This document shows positions 45,483 through 58,471 of a DNA stretch of 64,000 nt, piece by piece. Source of the stretch: Welwitschia mirabilis (Eukaryota > Gnetophyta > Gnetopsida > Welwitschiales); contig JBOZIK010000001.1 in assembly GCA_051453625.1 (NCBI GenBank), forward strand, positions 269,101,379-269,165,378, read 5' to 3'. Position 1 is the stretch's first letter, and each line of letters opens with the position of its first letter. The notes under the pieces are model-generated. The model was not told where the DNA came from and did no database searches. It saw nothing but the letters and a program-made list of their open reading frames with translations. Made by a program: the position numbers and the translations under genes.

Positions 45483-46798
45483 ATTTAAAGCTTATTTTGC
45501 ACTTAGCTATCATTATTCCTTAGGGATAACATGGGTTTAGATTCAAAATTATACTAACTAAACTTTAATGTAGGTTACAAATTTTAAGACAAAAAAACAA
45601 AGAAAGAGATGATTTTAGATTTGAATTTGAACTTCATCTTGAGAAAAGAGGGAATTAAAACTAGCTTTGAGGTATTACCGATTCATCCTAAGTAATCTTC
45701 CACCATAATGTTGTCTAATTGCTTTCTTACAAAATATATAAAACCATTAAGTGCTTTTGATCTAAGTTATGGGGCATAATCTCATCCACCATATGATAAA
45801 TGGTGAATCCAATTAATACTTTAGTCTAAAAATAATAATAAAAAGTAAGTACATCTAAAGTACTCGAGATCTATGACATTAAAAATCTTAGATTAAATGA
45901 TTAAAATTAATTTATATAATTAGAATAAATTCGCTAATTAAAATAGTTATCTGAGCATTTTAATTATAATATTATTCATGAATTGAAATCAAAAGGAAAC
46001 AACTTTTGCATTACAAAAAGGAACAACTTTATAGCAAAGAAAAAAAGAAGCAAGAAAGAATTCCTCAACAATCCTCGAAGACTAACTTACTTTCCTAAAG
46101 ATTCATCTAGAAAGCCATCACAAGTTATTGCTCTAAGGTTCTACAATTCTCTAAGTCATAGATAATACAATGAAGGGTTTAAGGCTCTTTTATAGTGAGA
46201 CATGGAGGAGATAAGTGGTTATAAACCCTTAGCTTATATTATTAAGTGAATGGTTACATGATTACATTAGATAGGATGGCTTGTCTTCTCTTTCATTTAG
46301 TGAAGATGCTAATAACAATGCCAATACTCGGCTTCAGAGTGATATAACTACTGCCAACCAATAACTATATCATTTGTCTCCATCATCATCCTAATTAGCC
46401 CTACCAACTATTTCTCTGTGAATCCTTATCATCACCACCATGTATCATTAAGAATGTAATTGATTATGATACAGAATTATATTAAGACCATAACTACATT
46501 TTATCCAATTTTTTATGATAGTCTATAAATATGAATTTGAGGAAAATGAATGTAGAAAGGTCAGTGGCACTGATGCTCCTAGATAGTGGTGTCAAGATTT
46601 TAGCTCTGGTGCTTGTAAGATTAAGTGATGTCTTTTAATTGAGCTTAAGCAATCTAAAAATGTCATGAAAAGTAGTTAAGTTTATAATTAATATGAAAAT
46701 CAATAGAAGACATGTTTTTTATATGAAATTAATTATATTAATGTATTCTATTAAGATTAATTGGTAATTTAAACTTGACAAAAATGTTAATTTTTGCA
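45483..46798 (-). repeat. 5' LTR of the nested gypsy element
   Basis: Starts at or shortly after the LTR edge (it begins with the 'atttaaagct' found ten bases into the left LTR) and ends ...aatttttgca at 46798. It pairs with 29740-31051. A 60-codon frame at 45983-46165 inside it is not considered a gene. Confidence 0.7.
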
Positions 46799-46969
46799 TA
46801 TGAATAGTTATCCATCAAGTCTTATTTAATCATAACTCTAATACACTTAAATTTCACATCAATGAGATTCAGCCTTACATAGTAAGCTAGATTCTAGTCC
46901 AAAACTATAACACTTTGATGACATAAAATACATGATATTTCTTATGTTTAATATTAGGATAACACAACA

Positions 46970-47190
46970 AATATGCTCAACTAGAACTTCTCCTTCGCTC
47001 TCATGATAGATTAGTGTTATAAACTATTGAAACTTTGATAACCAACAATTGGCATCACCATCAAATGAAAAAGAAATCCTTCTTATAGACCATTTAGTAA
47101 GCAAATAAATAGCATAATTAGCATCAACATAATCCTTTACCCAATGACTTTATCCTCCAAATTAGAGTGTATGAGATTTGATTCCTCTTA
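46970..47190 (-). pseudogene. Copia RNase H remnant
   Basis: The minus strand reads GYVDANYAIYLLTKWSIRR, then SFSFDGDANCWLSKFQ, matching the G-(Y/F)-x-DAD-(Y/W)-A start of copia RNase H and its 'W.Sk.Q' segment. The second Asp of DAD is Asn here. Confidence 0.65.
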
Positions 47191-47930
47191 AATATATTTG
47201 TATCCATCCTTCCATCCACTAATATGAGCAACTAGGTTTACGATAACTCTACCCATAGTTTCAAAATAATGAACTATCTTATGGCATATTACATATCTTT
47301 GCATATATTAATCATCCCATTATTAATGTAAATAACATTGTTTCCATCTGAAATTTTTCTCCAGCACCTAGGACAATCACTCCAGCTCAATTTAAAATGA
47401 GACATCTAATAGCATAAACATCAATCATCATAAGAGAATTTAAAACTTTGCAATGTAGCTCCTTAACTTGACAAGAAGTGATTATTACTCCTCTCTTTTA
47501 CAATCTTCATTTAAAGAATATGCCTTGCCTATCCAAAGTTTATGTTATATTACTTATTAATTTTAATTTCAAGCACCTAATTTCTTCCTTGTCACATCTA
47601 ACAGTATGTTTATGTTCAATGTAGAATAAAATAATGTAAAATTTACCTCTCACTTACATTGAAAAGAAAATACAATGTTTGAAATATTGCAAATATATTC
47701 TTATTTCTGCATGAAGTCAAAATTCCTATATCATTATCTAGGAGTCTATATAATACTCGGTTCATGGACTTTGGAACTAGAAAACTTATTGACTAATTTT
47801 TTTTATAAGTCTTTATCAAGATTCCCATGTAGGAAATATGTTTTTACATGTAGCTTTTTACTTCCTAATTTAAAGTTGATATTAAAGATGAGAGTATTCT
47901 AATGAACTAATACTCAACAAAGTAGTAAAA
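47190..47930 (-). pseudogene. Copia reverse-transcriptase remnant
   Basis: The complement of 47805-47875 reads KLHVKTYFLHGNLDKDL, the copia 'DVKTAFLHG'-type motif with the Asp lost. Toward the left come the weak PR..YRNFDFM segment and the region leading to the SRYM.NP-type end (~47240). The YVDD region (~47600-47640) is unrecognisable. Frames shift repeatedly. Confidence 0.65.
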
Positions 47931-48419
47931 TATTTTTGTACAATTAATACAAGACTTCTTACAAACCTCTTTACAACTAATCTTTTTATATGTCTTCAAT
48001 TAATTTTAATTCATTTTCATTTTGAATATTCACTTGGTAAACAAATTATTCCTTCCCATTTGGTAATTGTACAAGATTCTAAGTAGGAATTTAATATAAA
48101 TATTTCCATTCGTTACTTAGTCTCTTTTCCATAGATTTAATTCCCTAAAAAATCTAGCTTTTGACAAGGTTTTAGGATCTCCTCCATGATTAGTTAAAGC
48201 ATAATTCAAAGGTAAATACATGTTTAATTATCTTATAATCTAAGCAGACCTTCTAATCCAATCTAGATAAGTTACAAAAGGAGGCATATCATCTTCTTGT
48301 TGAAAAATTTAATTTTAATCCAAATCTATTCTTCCTCTTTATGCTTTTATTTTGAAGGTGTATTGTTCCTATTATCATTAGCATTTTCATCTTTATTTTA
48401 CTCTCCATCATGCATAAGA

Positions 48420-49150
48420 TAGGGAACTTTAGTAAACTCCTCCTATAGGAAGCTAAGACCAAACATTCTTACATTCTAATTATCACCCTATTTTGAATGC
48501 ATGAGAATGCCTTTTTAAATCTAAAATTATTGGATGTAATCACTAGTTTTCTAGTAGGATCTGAGAGTATATAACTACTATCATGGTTACTATAATCCAT
48601 AAAAATGCATTTGTGTATTTACCATCTAGCTTAGAGCTAAAATAATTTTTCATATGAAAATAAAAATGAGAACTAAAGACTCTCAATTAGTATTATAAAC
48701 TTAAAGTCTTTTCCACAAGATCTCTAGTATGTGTTCCTCTATATTTTGATAAGGTGATCTATTAATGAAATATGTAGTTTTACATACCTACTTTTCCAAA
48801 ATGTTATAATGATGCTTTCCTTAGTGACCATGCTTATAACACATTCCAACAATGTCCTATTACATCCCTTGATCACCCTGTTCTATTCTGGCATGTTAGG
48901 TATGATATAATAATGAATGATATCATTATATGCATAGAACTTAGAAAGCACATAGAAGATTTATTTACTAGTATTATTACTAAGTAAATCTATCATCTTT
49001 AGACCTAGATTCATTCTCACCTTTGCTATGAACTACTTTTGAATATTGAGAATGATGTTCTTTAGTCTAATGAAACACACCTATACCTTATGGCTATAAT
49101 GATCAATAAATTTAATAAACATAGTGAACTAAGAAGAACAGAAGCAATTA
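48420..49150 (-). pseudogene. Copia integrase remnant
   Basis: The minus strand reads FIDHYSHKV (~49110, the 'D(D/Y)YSRk.W' core with D replaced by H), then after stops a run ending NRTLLECVISM (~48840), the conserved copia segment after the catalytic Glu. The C-terminal HKCIFMDYS lies at ~48600. The Glu itself is replaced in this reading (VIKGCNRTLLE). Confidence 0.65.
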
Positions 49151-50330
49151 AACCAATATATCATAATAAATAAAATCTAGTTTTCTACTACTTAAATGAT
49201 TCTCATCATGTTTTCCTACTTTACAATATTTATAAAAATGTCATATAACAAACACATAAACAACAATAAGATTAACATGTCTAAAATGTCTACATCACAA
49301 ATTAAAATCCTATATACTAGCAATTCCTTTTTCCTATACTATCAATGTCCTAGAAGCATGTAAAATGTAGATTAAACCTTCCTTGGTATTACTTAAAAGA
49401 GATATAGCATATCTATTGATATTCTAAGTTTCTTATAAAAAGGTAAGTTTTTACTCCAAGTTCATCAAAATTTCCAATTGAAAGTAGATTCCTTCTAATT
49501 CTTAGAATATGTCTTACATCTTAATTGGTATCTATGAAGTTCCTAATCGTTAAATCCTCTACTTACTAATATTAGCCATTCAAGTAGCTCCTGATGTGTA
49601 GGCTTTATAATAGTTAGTTTGGTGTAATTAATAGCACTTTGAACTATGAATCTAATGACCTTAGGTTTAAGTTCCAAGAGAACCTCTTCTAGTCTAGAAA
49701 ATATAATTATGTGTGATGCATAGTATAGTTTCTTTGGTCCATGTCTTTAAGCCATTGAGATCTTTAAAGTCTTAGATTCAAATGCTATAGTATATGAGTT
49801 GGTTTGTGATTTATATCCATGTATTAAAAGTGAAAAAGGACATAGACATCAATGTCTTAGTTATAAATCACAGGTAATACTTAAAGATGTTAGTTGTTAG
49901 CTACTAGGCTACTAGATCCATCTATGAGTTTTCATCTAGTCAAGTTTCCCATTGACCTCAGTAAGAGCAATAGTTATTATTATTAATCCCAATAACTTTT
50001 GAAAAGAATTGAATATTAGTATCAGAAATGGAGATGTCTTCTTCTTCAAAAAATTTCCCATCATCTCATCTAGATGATGTTACAAAAAATACTCCATTCT
50101 TCATTTCTACATTAAATACTTTTTTCATAAAATGGAAATAATCCAATCTAAGTGCTTAATCAAACATGTTCTTCAATTTTATCATTCAAATAATAAGAGA
50201 ATCTATTTCATTTTTCAAAGATGCCAAAAATGTTATTGCTTAAATAAGGATAAAGCTTTGCTCAAATGTCATCTTCCATTCCATATTATTTCATTGTTTC
50301 TAATCTATCAACACAATCCTATTACATCAA
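49150..50330 (-). pseudogene. Copia protease/pre-integrase and possible gag
   Basis: Around 49520-49440 the minus strand, read with one frame adjustment, gives 'lRIrRNLLSIGNFDELGVKT', matching the copia stretch after the protease active site ('...l.rNLiSlg.Ld..G'). Right of 49620 only position suggests gag. A 69-codon plus-strand frame (50132-50341) is not supported. Confidence 0.45.
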
Positions 50331-50699
50331 CATCTTTATAGTTTAAAAAAACTATATAGACATTATAAAACAATTATACAAACACCCTTGAAAATTTTAA
50401 ACCTATGCCTTAAGAAGATCTCTATATCTTGATACAATGTAATAAATAATAGAAATCCATTTCATTTGCTTTTCTCCATAACCTATCCCTATTATAATTG
50501 ATACATACTAGTTTAATGTACTTACTTTGCTAGTGTAATACATTATTTCATCTACACTGGTCTAGTTTTCTTCGCTTAGAAAAGGTGGCATCTTAGACTA
50601 ATTGTCAACACTCAATGATCTAGATCTTAATGCTTTAAATTAAAGATAATATTTATTTTTTCATTATTAGATACTAGCATAATATTTATTTTTTTCAAT

Positions 50700-51465
50700 A
50701 TCAAATATCTTATATAGGGATTATTTAGATAATAGCTATGTTAAATTAGTGTCTTACCTGGCGATTATTTAGGTAATTATTATGTTAGATCAGCTTAATG
50801 TTTTATAATTTTTTATTATAATATCTTACATGGGAATTATTTAGATTATCATTATGTTAGGTCGTTGTTTTAAATGGTGTTTATGTAGATAACTACCATG
50901 TTGGATCATCATAATATTTTATATTTTTTTATTATTAAATATTTTACATAGGGGTTGTTTCGATAACCACTATGTAAGACAAACTTCTAGCATAATGATT
51001 ATTCTAATAACTACTGTGTAAGATTCTAATCTAACATAGAGTTATTCATATAACCACTCATCTAAGATTCTGATCTAACATAGGGATTACTTGGATAACC
51101 ATCATGTATGATTTAAATCTAACAGAAGGGTTAGTTGTATAAACACCATGTATCATACTAATCTAATATGAGGGCTATTCAAATAACACCTATGTAAGAG
51201 GCTAATCTATTAAAGGGGTTACTTCAATAACCATTATGTAATATGTGGATCTACCATAAGGGCTATCCCAATAACGGTCGTGTAAGATGCTAATCTAATA
51301 TAGGGGTTATTCAAATAACCACCATATAAGATGATAATTCACCATGGGGTTTATGCAAATAACTATCAAGTATGATATTGATTTACCATAGGTATTATTT
51401 GAATAACCATTATCTAAGAGGAAAATATACCACGAGGAGTTATTATAATGACTATGGTTTCCATT
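50700..51465. repeat. 44-bp minisatellite built on a palindrome
   Basis: About 16 units. Core positions are near 50719, 50763, 50834, 50877, 50953, 50997, 51039, 51085, 51129, 51173, 51217, 51260, 51304, 51347, 51391 and 51436: mostly 42-46 bases apart, with two intervals of about 70-75 early on. The core is a palindrome, best seen as GGTTATTCAAATAACC at 51304. It is flanked by 'cttacatagg' on one side and 'catgtaagat' on the other, which are themselves nearly complementary. Spacers are 'tctaatct'-like. Confidence 0.9.
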
Positions 51466-52858
51466 AATGAAATATGATGGCTATATAGACAATATTTTTT
51501 TAATCACCATAATAGGTTTATACAATATTTTTTATGCTTCTAGTAGTAGTTTTTAACTTCCATTTTAGATTTCTTTTAATAGTATTAAATAACATCTCAT
51601 GTTGTTTAAACAACTTTTGGTTATTATCTTATAATATGAAATTTATTATATTTATTTATTATGATAATAATACAATTTAAAATGAATGGGTAGAAACTAA
51701 TTATCTATAATAAGAGATTAGTTTGTATTTTTATTAAAGATTAATATATTACAAAATTTATAATTTCTAAATGGACTCAAAACTACTCATGAGAATGATG
51801 ATGCATTATGCATATGTAAGCCTAATATCTAAAAAGAAAAAAATTTGACATTATATTTATTTGTAAAATGTTACCATTTATATTAGACTATTCTTAAGAA
51901 TAATAGTTATAAAATTATTAATGCTAATACCATTTTAATCTTGGATGTTAAAATAAATTTGATGTTTATATTTATAGAATATATAATCTTTCTATGGTAA
52001 TTTCTCTCTTAAAAACCTCTTAGTTTCAACCTTTATATCCCAATTTTCATTTTTGCAATAATATTAGACATTATCATAGTTTTCATGGTTTTATTTAAGG
52101 AATACATTCGTCTTGGTATTAGAGTATAGATAAAGAACATAATATAATTCCTTAGTGGAATTACTCATCTTCCTTGGTTTACATTCATCATTAATATTAA
52201 AAATAGATGAATAGATAAATTCAAATTCATGATCCCAACATTTTTATAATAAGATACCTCTTTAAAGATACAATAGAATTATTTATATCATTAAGATGAA
52301 ATCTTACATTGAAAATTTTAAAGATAAACTTTATAATTAAGTGCAAGGGTTTTTAACAAATGTTATTAAAAGGTAGTGGAAGTGAGATGGATGAACAATT
52401 TATTTGAATATAAAATAAATTAAAAGAAACATAGAATTAATTAAAAATTCAAATCACATATGTTTGGATACTTGACAAATTATAAGATTTTACAAATAAC
52501 ATTCTTTAATAAATACTTAATTTATTTTTAATAACTAGCATTATTGTTGTTCATGGAAGTTATAAATGTAAAGGAATGTTTTTCTTGTATAACTTATTAA
52601 TTCCTTTTACCTTCAATTTGAAGGTTAAACTTACGTTTTTCTAGAAGTAACCAAATCATGCTACATGATTTGTACATGATCTTAATGATTGCCAATCTTG
52701 AAAACTCTTAAGACCATCAATAATTAAAACCATCATAAGTGTAGCATGTCATGCAGAAAGAGGATTTTGCAAGTATGATCTCATATTGATGATGTAAAAA
52801 TATCAGGACATGTAGCCAAAACTATTTTTTAAGGCAATTAATCTTGAAATAACCATAT
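51466..52858. other. No gene recognised
   Basis: AT-rich sequence. If the primer site at 52859 is real, this would be the internal (gag side) part of a minus-strand copia element, but I see no gag or pol motif. Confidence 0.4.
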
Positions 52859-52870
52859 GCTTTGATATCA
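52859..52870 (-). promoter_or_regulatory. tRNA-Met primer-binding site, minus strand
   Basis: Plus-strand GCTTTGATATCA is the complement of TGATATCAAAGC, 10 of 12 matches to the canonical site, and both differences are transitions. The following 'cttctag' is usual beside copia LTR ends. It implies an LTR beginning just to the right. Confidence 0.5.
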
Positions 52871-54858
52871 CTTCTAGAAATAGGTAATTAGAAATATAAA
52901 ACCTTAGTGAAATGGATTTAATTAGAAAAATTAATTAATTAAAATAAAATACAAATTTTTAATACGTAAGTTCTTGTTATAAGATATTTTTGATTTAGAT
53001 ATGAACATATCTTAAAAAGAGGTGTGAACCATCCAACTTATATTAGAATAGATTTTATCATCTTATAGTGTTCTAAGGAATTTTTTCAATCCAAGTATAG
53101 CTATTGATCATAATTTACTAACAAATCCAAAATTAGGTTTTCATATCAAAGATATATTAACATCACATTTTTAAAATTGATCATTAGTCTTTTAGATAAA
53201 ACAATATTAAAGAAATAAAGTTTTTAAGGTCTTTTATATTATTCTGTAATTAATGATTTGAAGGTTTTTTTTTCTTTTTCTTCTTTTAAAGTGAATAAGG
53301 AATCATGAAAAGTTAAATATTATTAATGAGAAAGCATACTCTTAAATTATTAGGGGATATTGGAATAAGATTAAGTAAGCTAAATTAGCATGTATATTAA
53401 CTGTTTTTATTAACTAAAGAGAGACTATTTAGATAATTCATTTTTTTTGTTTTTTTATTTATGTGCTTTTATTTATAAAAAATAAATATTTATTCCTCTA
53501 TAAAGCTAGAAAAGTATGTCATGAAATTATTTAAATAATAAATTATATACTACATGTGTCTTTTTTTTAAAATGTTCTTTGTAATGTTTCAAATTTTATT
53601 TTTAATGGAATTAGTTAAAGTTGAAGATGTCTCATGCAAAACATAGATTAATCTCCCTTTTTAATATATTTTTCAAGTCTTGTAATAAGAGTGATTAAGT
53701 TAACTACCACAAACATAAAGTTTCTTCCCTTGATAAAGTTTCCCTTGTTTCTTCCCTTGGTAAAGTTTCCCTTGATAGGGAATAAGATTTATGATGTTAA
53801 GTTGGGTGAATAGGCTAGGTGAATGGAACTAACGACAAATTTCTTGATGCCTAAGGGTTCTAGTAGAAGGTCTAGATCATAGTGTTTTTACCTTTTATCA
53901 TTAATATAACATTTAAATCCTAACAAGAGCATATATAAACATTGACAAATCAATAAGTTATTCTATTTAAATCATTAACTATTATGATTAAAGACATCTC
54001 TCAAGATTTATATTTAATTTTTGGATTGAAATTCTTTTAAGTTTTTTAAAATGGTTAAAATAGACCTTATAATCTCTCTAATATTTACAATTTCTTAATA
54101 ATTAAAGTCTAAATAAATCATATAGATATTTAGAATCTTTATTGAAAATCATTATCTTTAAAAATTCATATGATGGAAAAGTTCTTTAACAAAGTTCTTA
54201 ATGATTTCGTTTTTTATATTAGTGGTTTTGATTAGGTATGATATAAGTCATTTTCATTAAATGATCAACATACTATCATAAATACTAATCATCTAGTAAT
54301 GAATATTAATGAGTTCCATTAAGCTACAAAACCATAACAATGCAATTTATATAACTTTTTAACTAAGTATTTTTTATAGCTTTCATTATACTAGTTAAAA
54401 ATACACTACTCATTTACTAATGTAAAATTATTAATTAAGTAGTTATTTAGACATTTAATTATTCTTAATTATAATGGCATAGTTTTATATAACTATATAT
54501 GATATTAAAAATGAGAACAAATGAAGATATAAAAATAAATCTAACTTCCTTTATAAATTTTATATTTTTTTCTTCTTTATCAAATAATCAAATTTTGAAG
54601 ACTAGTTTCTTACATAAGGTGTACATAACATCAGACCCTAGTTGTTAATAATAAAAATAACTACTGTTCATTTATCATGATATGTATCAACAATTCTTAT
54701 CTTCAATATAAATCCAACATGTTCATATGACATACACTGATATAGGAAACAAACCCAAATGTTGTAAACTAGTGAAGTAATCAAAAACATTTAAAAGTTA
54801 ATCCATTTCAAAGGAAGAGAGCATAATATTTTTAGTATTTTGTGTTTATGAATTAAAA
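52871..54858. other. Possible LTR start, otherwise unrecognised
   Basis: The first few hundred bases may be the LTR belonging to the primer site at 52859. A 27-bp tandem duplication lies at 53721-53775. No coding segment is seen. Confidence 0.35.
53721..53780. repeat. 27-bp tandem duplication
   Basis: 'tttcttcccttgataaagtt' and its continuation recur 27 bases later with one difference. A partial third copy ends at about 53775. Confidence 0.85.
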
Positions 54859-54946
54859 NNNNNNNNNNNNNNNNNNNNNNNNNNNNNNNNNNNNNNNNNN
54901 NNNNNNNNNNNNNNNNNNNNNNNNNNNNNNNNNNNNNNNNNNNNNN
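54859..54946. other. Assembly gap (88 N)
   Basis: Short N run with no obvious flank duplication. Confidence 0.95.
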
Positions 54947-54982
54947 CAATTATCATGTTTACCAAATTGTTGTCATCCAAGT

Positions 54983-54995
54983 TGGCTCTAATACT
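54983..54995 (-). promoter_or_regulatory. tRNA-Met primer-binding site, minus strand
   Basis: Plus-strand GGCTCTAATACTA, complement TAGTATTAGAGCC, matches TGGTATCAGAGCC at 11 of 13 with two transitions. An LTR with promoter and polyadenylation-like signals lies to its right. Confidence 0.65.
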
Positions 54996-55420
54996 ATATA
55001 TTAAAAGTAGATTTAATATATTAAAGAATTAAATTAACATCAAAATAAAGTATAAGGAATTTCAAGATCAATAAGTTTAAGAAAAAAAGAACACTTTATT
55101 AATTTAACAACATGCACTTCATACATTCACTTCCAAGTAATAACTTCTTAATGGAGGATACTTAGTTTAATACTAAAGAAAGCTCTTCTTCTAAGTGAAT
55201 GGATTCCTTGCCTAAGATTCTTTGATTTTGACAAGTCACTTTAATTTAAAAAATATGTCAAATTGAATTCCTAAGGAGGTATTTATAGTTTTTCATTAGT
55301 ATTTTGGGTGACTAGATGTTAGAACTGAAGGGGTGTTATTCTAATTAAAACATAGTCATAATTTGATTAATTTTTAAATGGTTAATGATCATCATCCTTT
55401 AAGCCTCTTATAGACAAAGT
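54996..55420 (-). repeat. Copia-type 5' LTR, minus strand (right end unclear)
   Basis: Next to the primer site. On the minus strand it has a TATA box (complement of 55284-55294, CTATAAATACC) followed about 190 bases downstream by AATAAAG (complement of about 55096-55102), the order expected for U3-R. The outer end was not found, and the element's coding part would lie to the left, where nothing is recognised. Confidence 0.5.
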
Positions 55421-58400
55421 AGAAGGATAGATAATTAAATGTTCAATTACTAACTACCACATGATCTAGCTAAATCTAGCATGGAATGAAACTTTTGCTA
55501 ATAGTCATCTTAGGAACTTTACCTAAATGACTATGTAGAAAATATTTTCTATTTAACAATGAGGCTTCTTTGAGAGTCATATAAGGGTTTCATATAAATG
55601 ACTAGGTAAATAATCATCTAATTTATTCTAATTCTAAAAAATTTCCATTGATTAATAATTAACTTTATTTGATTCCAAATCATTATAAACATCTACAAAA
55701 ATAATCTAATTAGTCATGTCAGTGTTTGTCAGATATCATAACAATAGATGAATAATTTTCATGTTACAAAATTTTGTCATCATCTCATTAATTTACTATT
55801 ATCATTTTCCCAAAGGGACTATGAATGCATCATCCCTTGAGAATAATCTAGAAAAAGTCATGAATGCTAGAAGATTATACTCTTATCTCATAAAAACCCT
55901 ATTAAATAAACCTAGAATATACTCTAATAATAATGTTGAATATAGCTAATTTGGCCTTTCCACAGAGTCACATTTTTATTTTTCATTAAGACAAACACAA
56001 AGATATATTTAATCCTAGAACATTTTAAATAACAAGTAGTGATATAAACTTTAGACTTAAATACTTCTCATTTTAAATGAATGTGATTAAATGAAAAGAT
56101 TAGTAAAGCAATGTCAGGGATAGTGTTTGTCCCTCAATAACACTTAATTCTCAAGTTTTACATCTAAATAAATTTTATTTATAATTTATCTTTTAGTGCT
56201 CAAATGATTTTTTATAATTGATTGTTAATTCTGAACTTACTAACCTAGGGTCAAGGTTAATAGGACTTTAACAATGTATTATATCTCATATAATACTTAG
56301 ATGCTTAGATTAAGAAAAAAAAACTAAACATCAAACTTGGATATGAAAAATATATCTGAATTATTTCATTCTAATCTATTTCTAACTTATGAAATTTAAT
56401 TTTATATTATCTAATTAAAATTTTACATTCAAATAAGATCTAATTTGAGTAATGGTCTTTCTAACTGAAATATTTACTTTGGATAATTTTTATCTTTTAA
56501 ATAATATTAATTTTTTAAGATGAAATATAATTATGATTGAAACCATAATAAAAAAGAAATATAATAATAATTCCTTGAATATCTTGTAAGAAACTTAAAG
56601 AAATCAGTTTTGAATCTTAAAATATAGAATTAGAGACAGTTATAAAGGAGGACCTAAGAATGAAAGTGATTAGCCTATAAATGTGTAACAACAATTGTAG
56701 TATTTAGAAGAATATAAGAATTATTGTAAAAATCCTCAACATTTTATAGTTATTAGAATGGAAAAGGGTAATTCATGAATGAAATCTCTAATCATTATAT
56801 CAAGTTTATAATAAATATATAATCATTATAATAAATATATCAAGTTTATTATATCAAAGTTATTAGGCAATGACAAAATAAAGGAAGGACATAATAGAAC
56901 AACTATATAAAGACAATTTTTAACTATAAATATGTGATACTGTTACTCATGGAACCTAAGGTCAAGGTTAGGAATCTCAAACTAATTAAAAAATATTTGA
57001 ATTAATCACAATTTNNNNNNNNNNCAATTTACTCAAGAACTCAAAACTTTATTTCACTTAAGAACTCAAAACTCTAATTCTTAATAATAAATAAAGGTAT
57101 TTTTTAATGATAAAATTGATGATTACTTATCTATCATACAAAAACTCTTTGTATGTGGTTTTTGATGTAAGAAATCAAAGATGTATTAGTTGTCTTATTG
57201 AAAATAAAATGAATCTTTCATGTATTTAATAAGATTTATTCCTAAGGTTGATGTGAAAGAAATGTTTTTATTTTATTCCTTTTGTTCTAATTTTTAATAA
57301 AATGTTGTGATATGATCATCTCTTTATCTCTAAAATAAAACAAAGCCATTTTGCAAAAATTTTATCTTATGAACTACACTAGGAAGTATTACATTAACAA
57401 AGTTATTTGATTAATCTAAAATTAGATATTCTTATTATAATGTAATATTAAAGGTAAGTGATTTGAAAATGGCAACTAAAGAATCAACTAAAATGAAGTA
57501 TTATCATAAAAACAAATAATGTGATAAAACCTGATTACAAAATATTGAAAAGATAGATACCTAATTAAATGATCAATTTTATGGATTTTAATCTTGAAAA
57601 TTGAATATGATTCTATTAACTTTTATTAGATCCACATCACATGTTGCAATTCCTAGGATTCATACTAATGTATGTTCAACTTTTACTTATTATAGACTTC
57701 TACTCCTTTTAGAGTTTCTAGTTATTCTAGATATTACTATTATAATTCCTTAAAGAAACTTATTTTACATGATATATAAGTAAATAATACTATATGGTTG
57801 AAGTATTTTGTTTTTTTTCTAATTCTATGTTTAAAGTTCTCATGGTACTATAGCAAGAATATCCTACTAACTTCCACTTCATATTTTAAATTACTTATTA
57901 TGAAAAGATCAAGGAGTTTAAAAGATCTTAAAAGTGCAATCAACATGTTATTAAACTACACTCAAGATGATGGCATAAGTCCTATATTAGCTATCACATT
58001 TTATTTCAATAAATCTCATCTTATGATTTTTTTTTTTTTTGAATTAATGTGGAAGTAGAAATCTAATCACTCCTTTATAGTCAATAATGTAATTTCCATA
58101 TCATTGATTATTTATTCACTTAATTTATCACTAAAGTAGGGAATAAAAAGTCAAACCCTAACTTTAAATAATGGAAGAAATATAATAGCCTCATTCTCAA
58201 TTAAATTTGATTAACTCTTTCATAGGTACTTTCAACTAAAAACATTTTCTAGAAACATTTAAATTGATATGTGATGAACTTGTTTTGATGGAACAATGAA
58301 GATAAATAGATCTACCTGATGAATAATTTCAAATAAAATTATTAAAAATTGTAGAAATACATTATCCAAGGGTGCCTCTCTTATCTTCTACTAGTTTATT

Positions 58401-58471
58401 TCTATTTTTTATATTCATGAATTATGAACTCATGCATTTAGTAATGAAAATAAGGAAAAGATACTTAACAT
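55421..58471. other. No gene recognised
   Basis: Three kilobases of AT-rich DNA. Frames at 55761-55949 and 57798-58058 are short, carry no known domain and are not called. Small direct repeats occur at 56790-56860 and 57030-57075. A 10-N gap is at 57015-57024 with 'caattt' on its right and 'acaattt' on its left. Confidence 0.5.
57015..57024. other. Assembly gap (10 N)
   Basis: Ten N between 'cacaattt' and 'caatttactc', again with a short shared flank. Confidence 0.95.

Larger units (their letters stand above)
29740..46798 (-). mobile_element. Athila/Tat-like gypsy element with nested copia
   Basis: LTRs at 29740-31051 and (gap)45483-46798 share sequence and orientation. Both end ...aatttttgca. 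Reading leftward on the minus strand come the leader (44970-43700), gag (about 43700-42240), a copia insertion, then protease (33100-32520). RT, RNase H and integrase are missing: only about 1.5 kb separates the protease linker from the left LTR. No convincing target duplication was found (TATAG on the left, TATGA on the right). LTR family and primer site also occur at 10.7-12.15 kb. Confidence 0.75.
46870..50330 (-). mobile_element. Degenerate Ty1/copia element, minus strand
   Basis: Reading leftward from 50.3 kb: a possible gag, protease/pre-integrase (49620-49150), integrase (49150-48420), RT (47930-47190) and RNase H (47190-46970), in correct copia order. No LTR was identified. Its left end lies next to the gypsy LTR end at 46798, which suggests the gypsy element inserted into or beside it. 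A related, rearranged fragment lies at 17.04-18.17 kb. Confidence 0.7.

Noticed and set aside
29735-46803. Target-site duplication of the gypsy element (TATAG / TATGA)
   Set aside because: Only partial match in AT-rich DNA; not better than chance.
50700-51465. CRISPR array
   Set aside because: Units are diverged, palindromic, 44-bp tandem repeats with near-identical short spacers in plant DNA; no cas genes.
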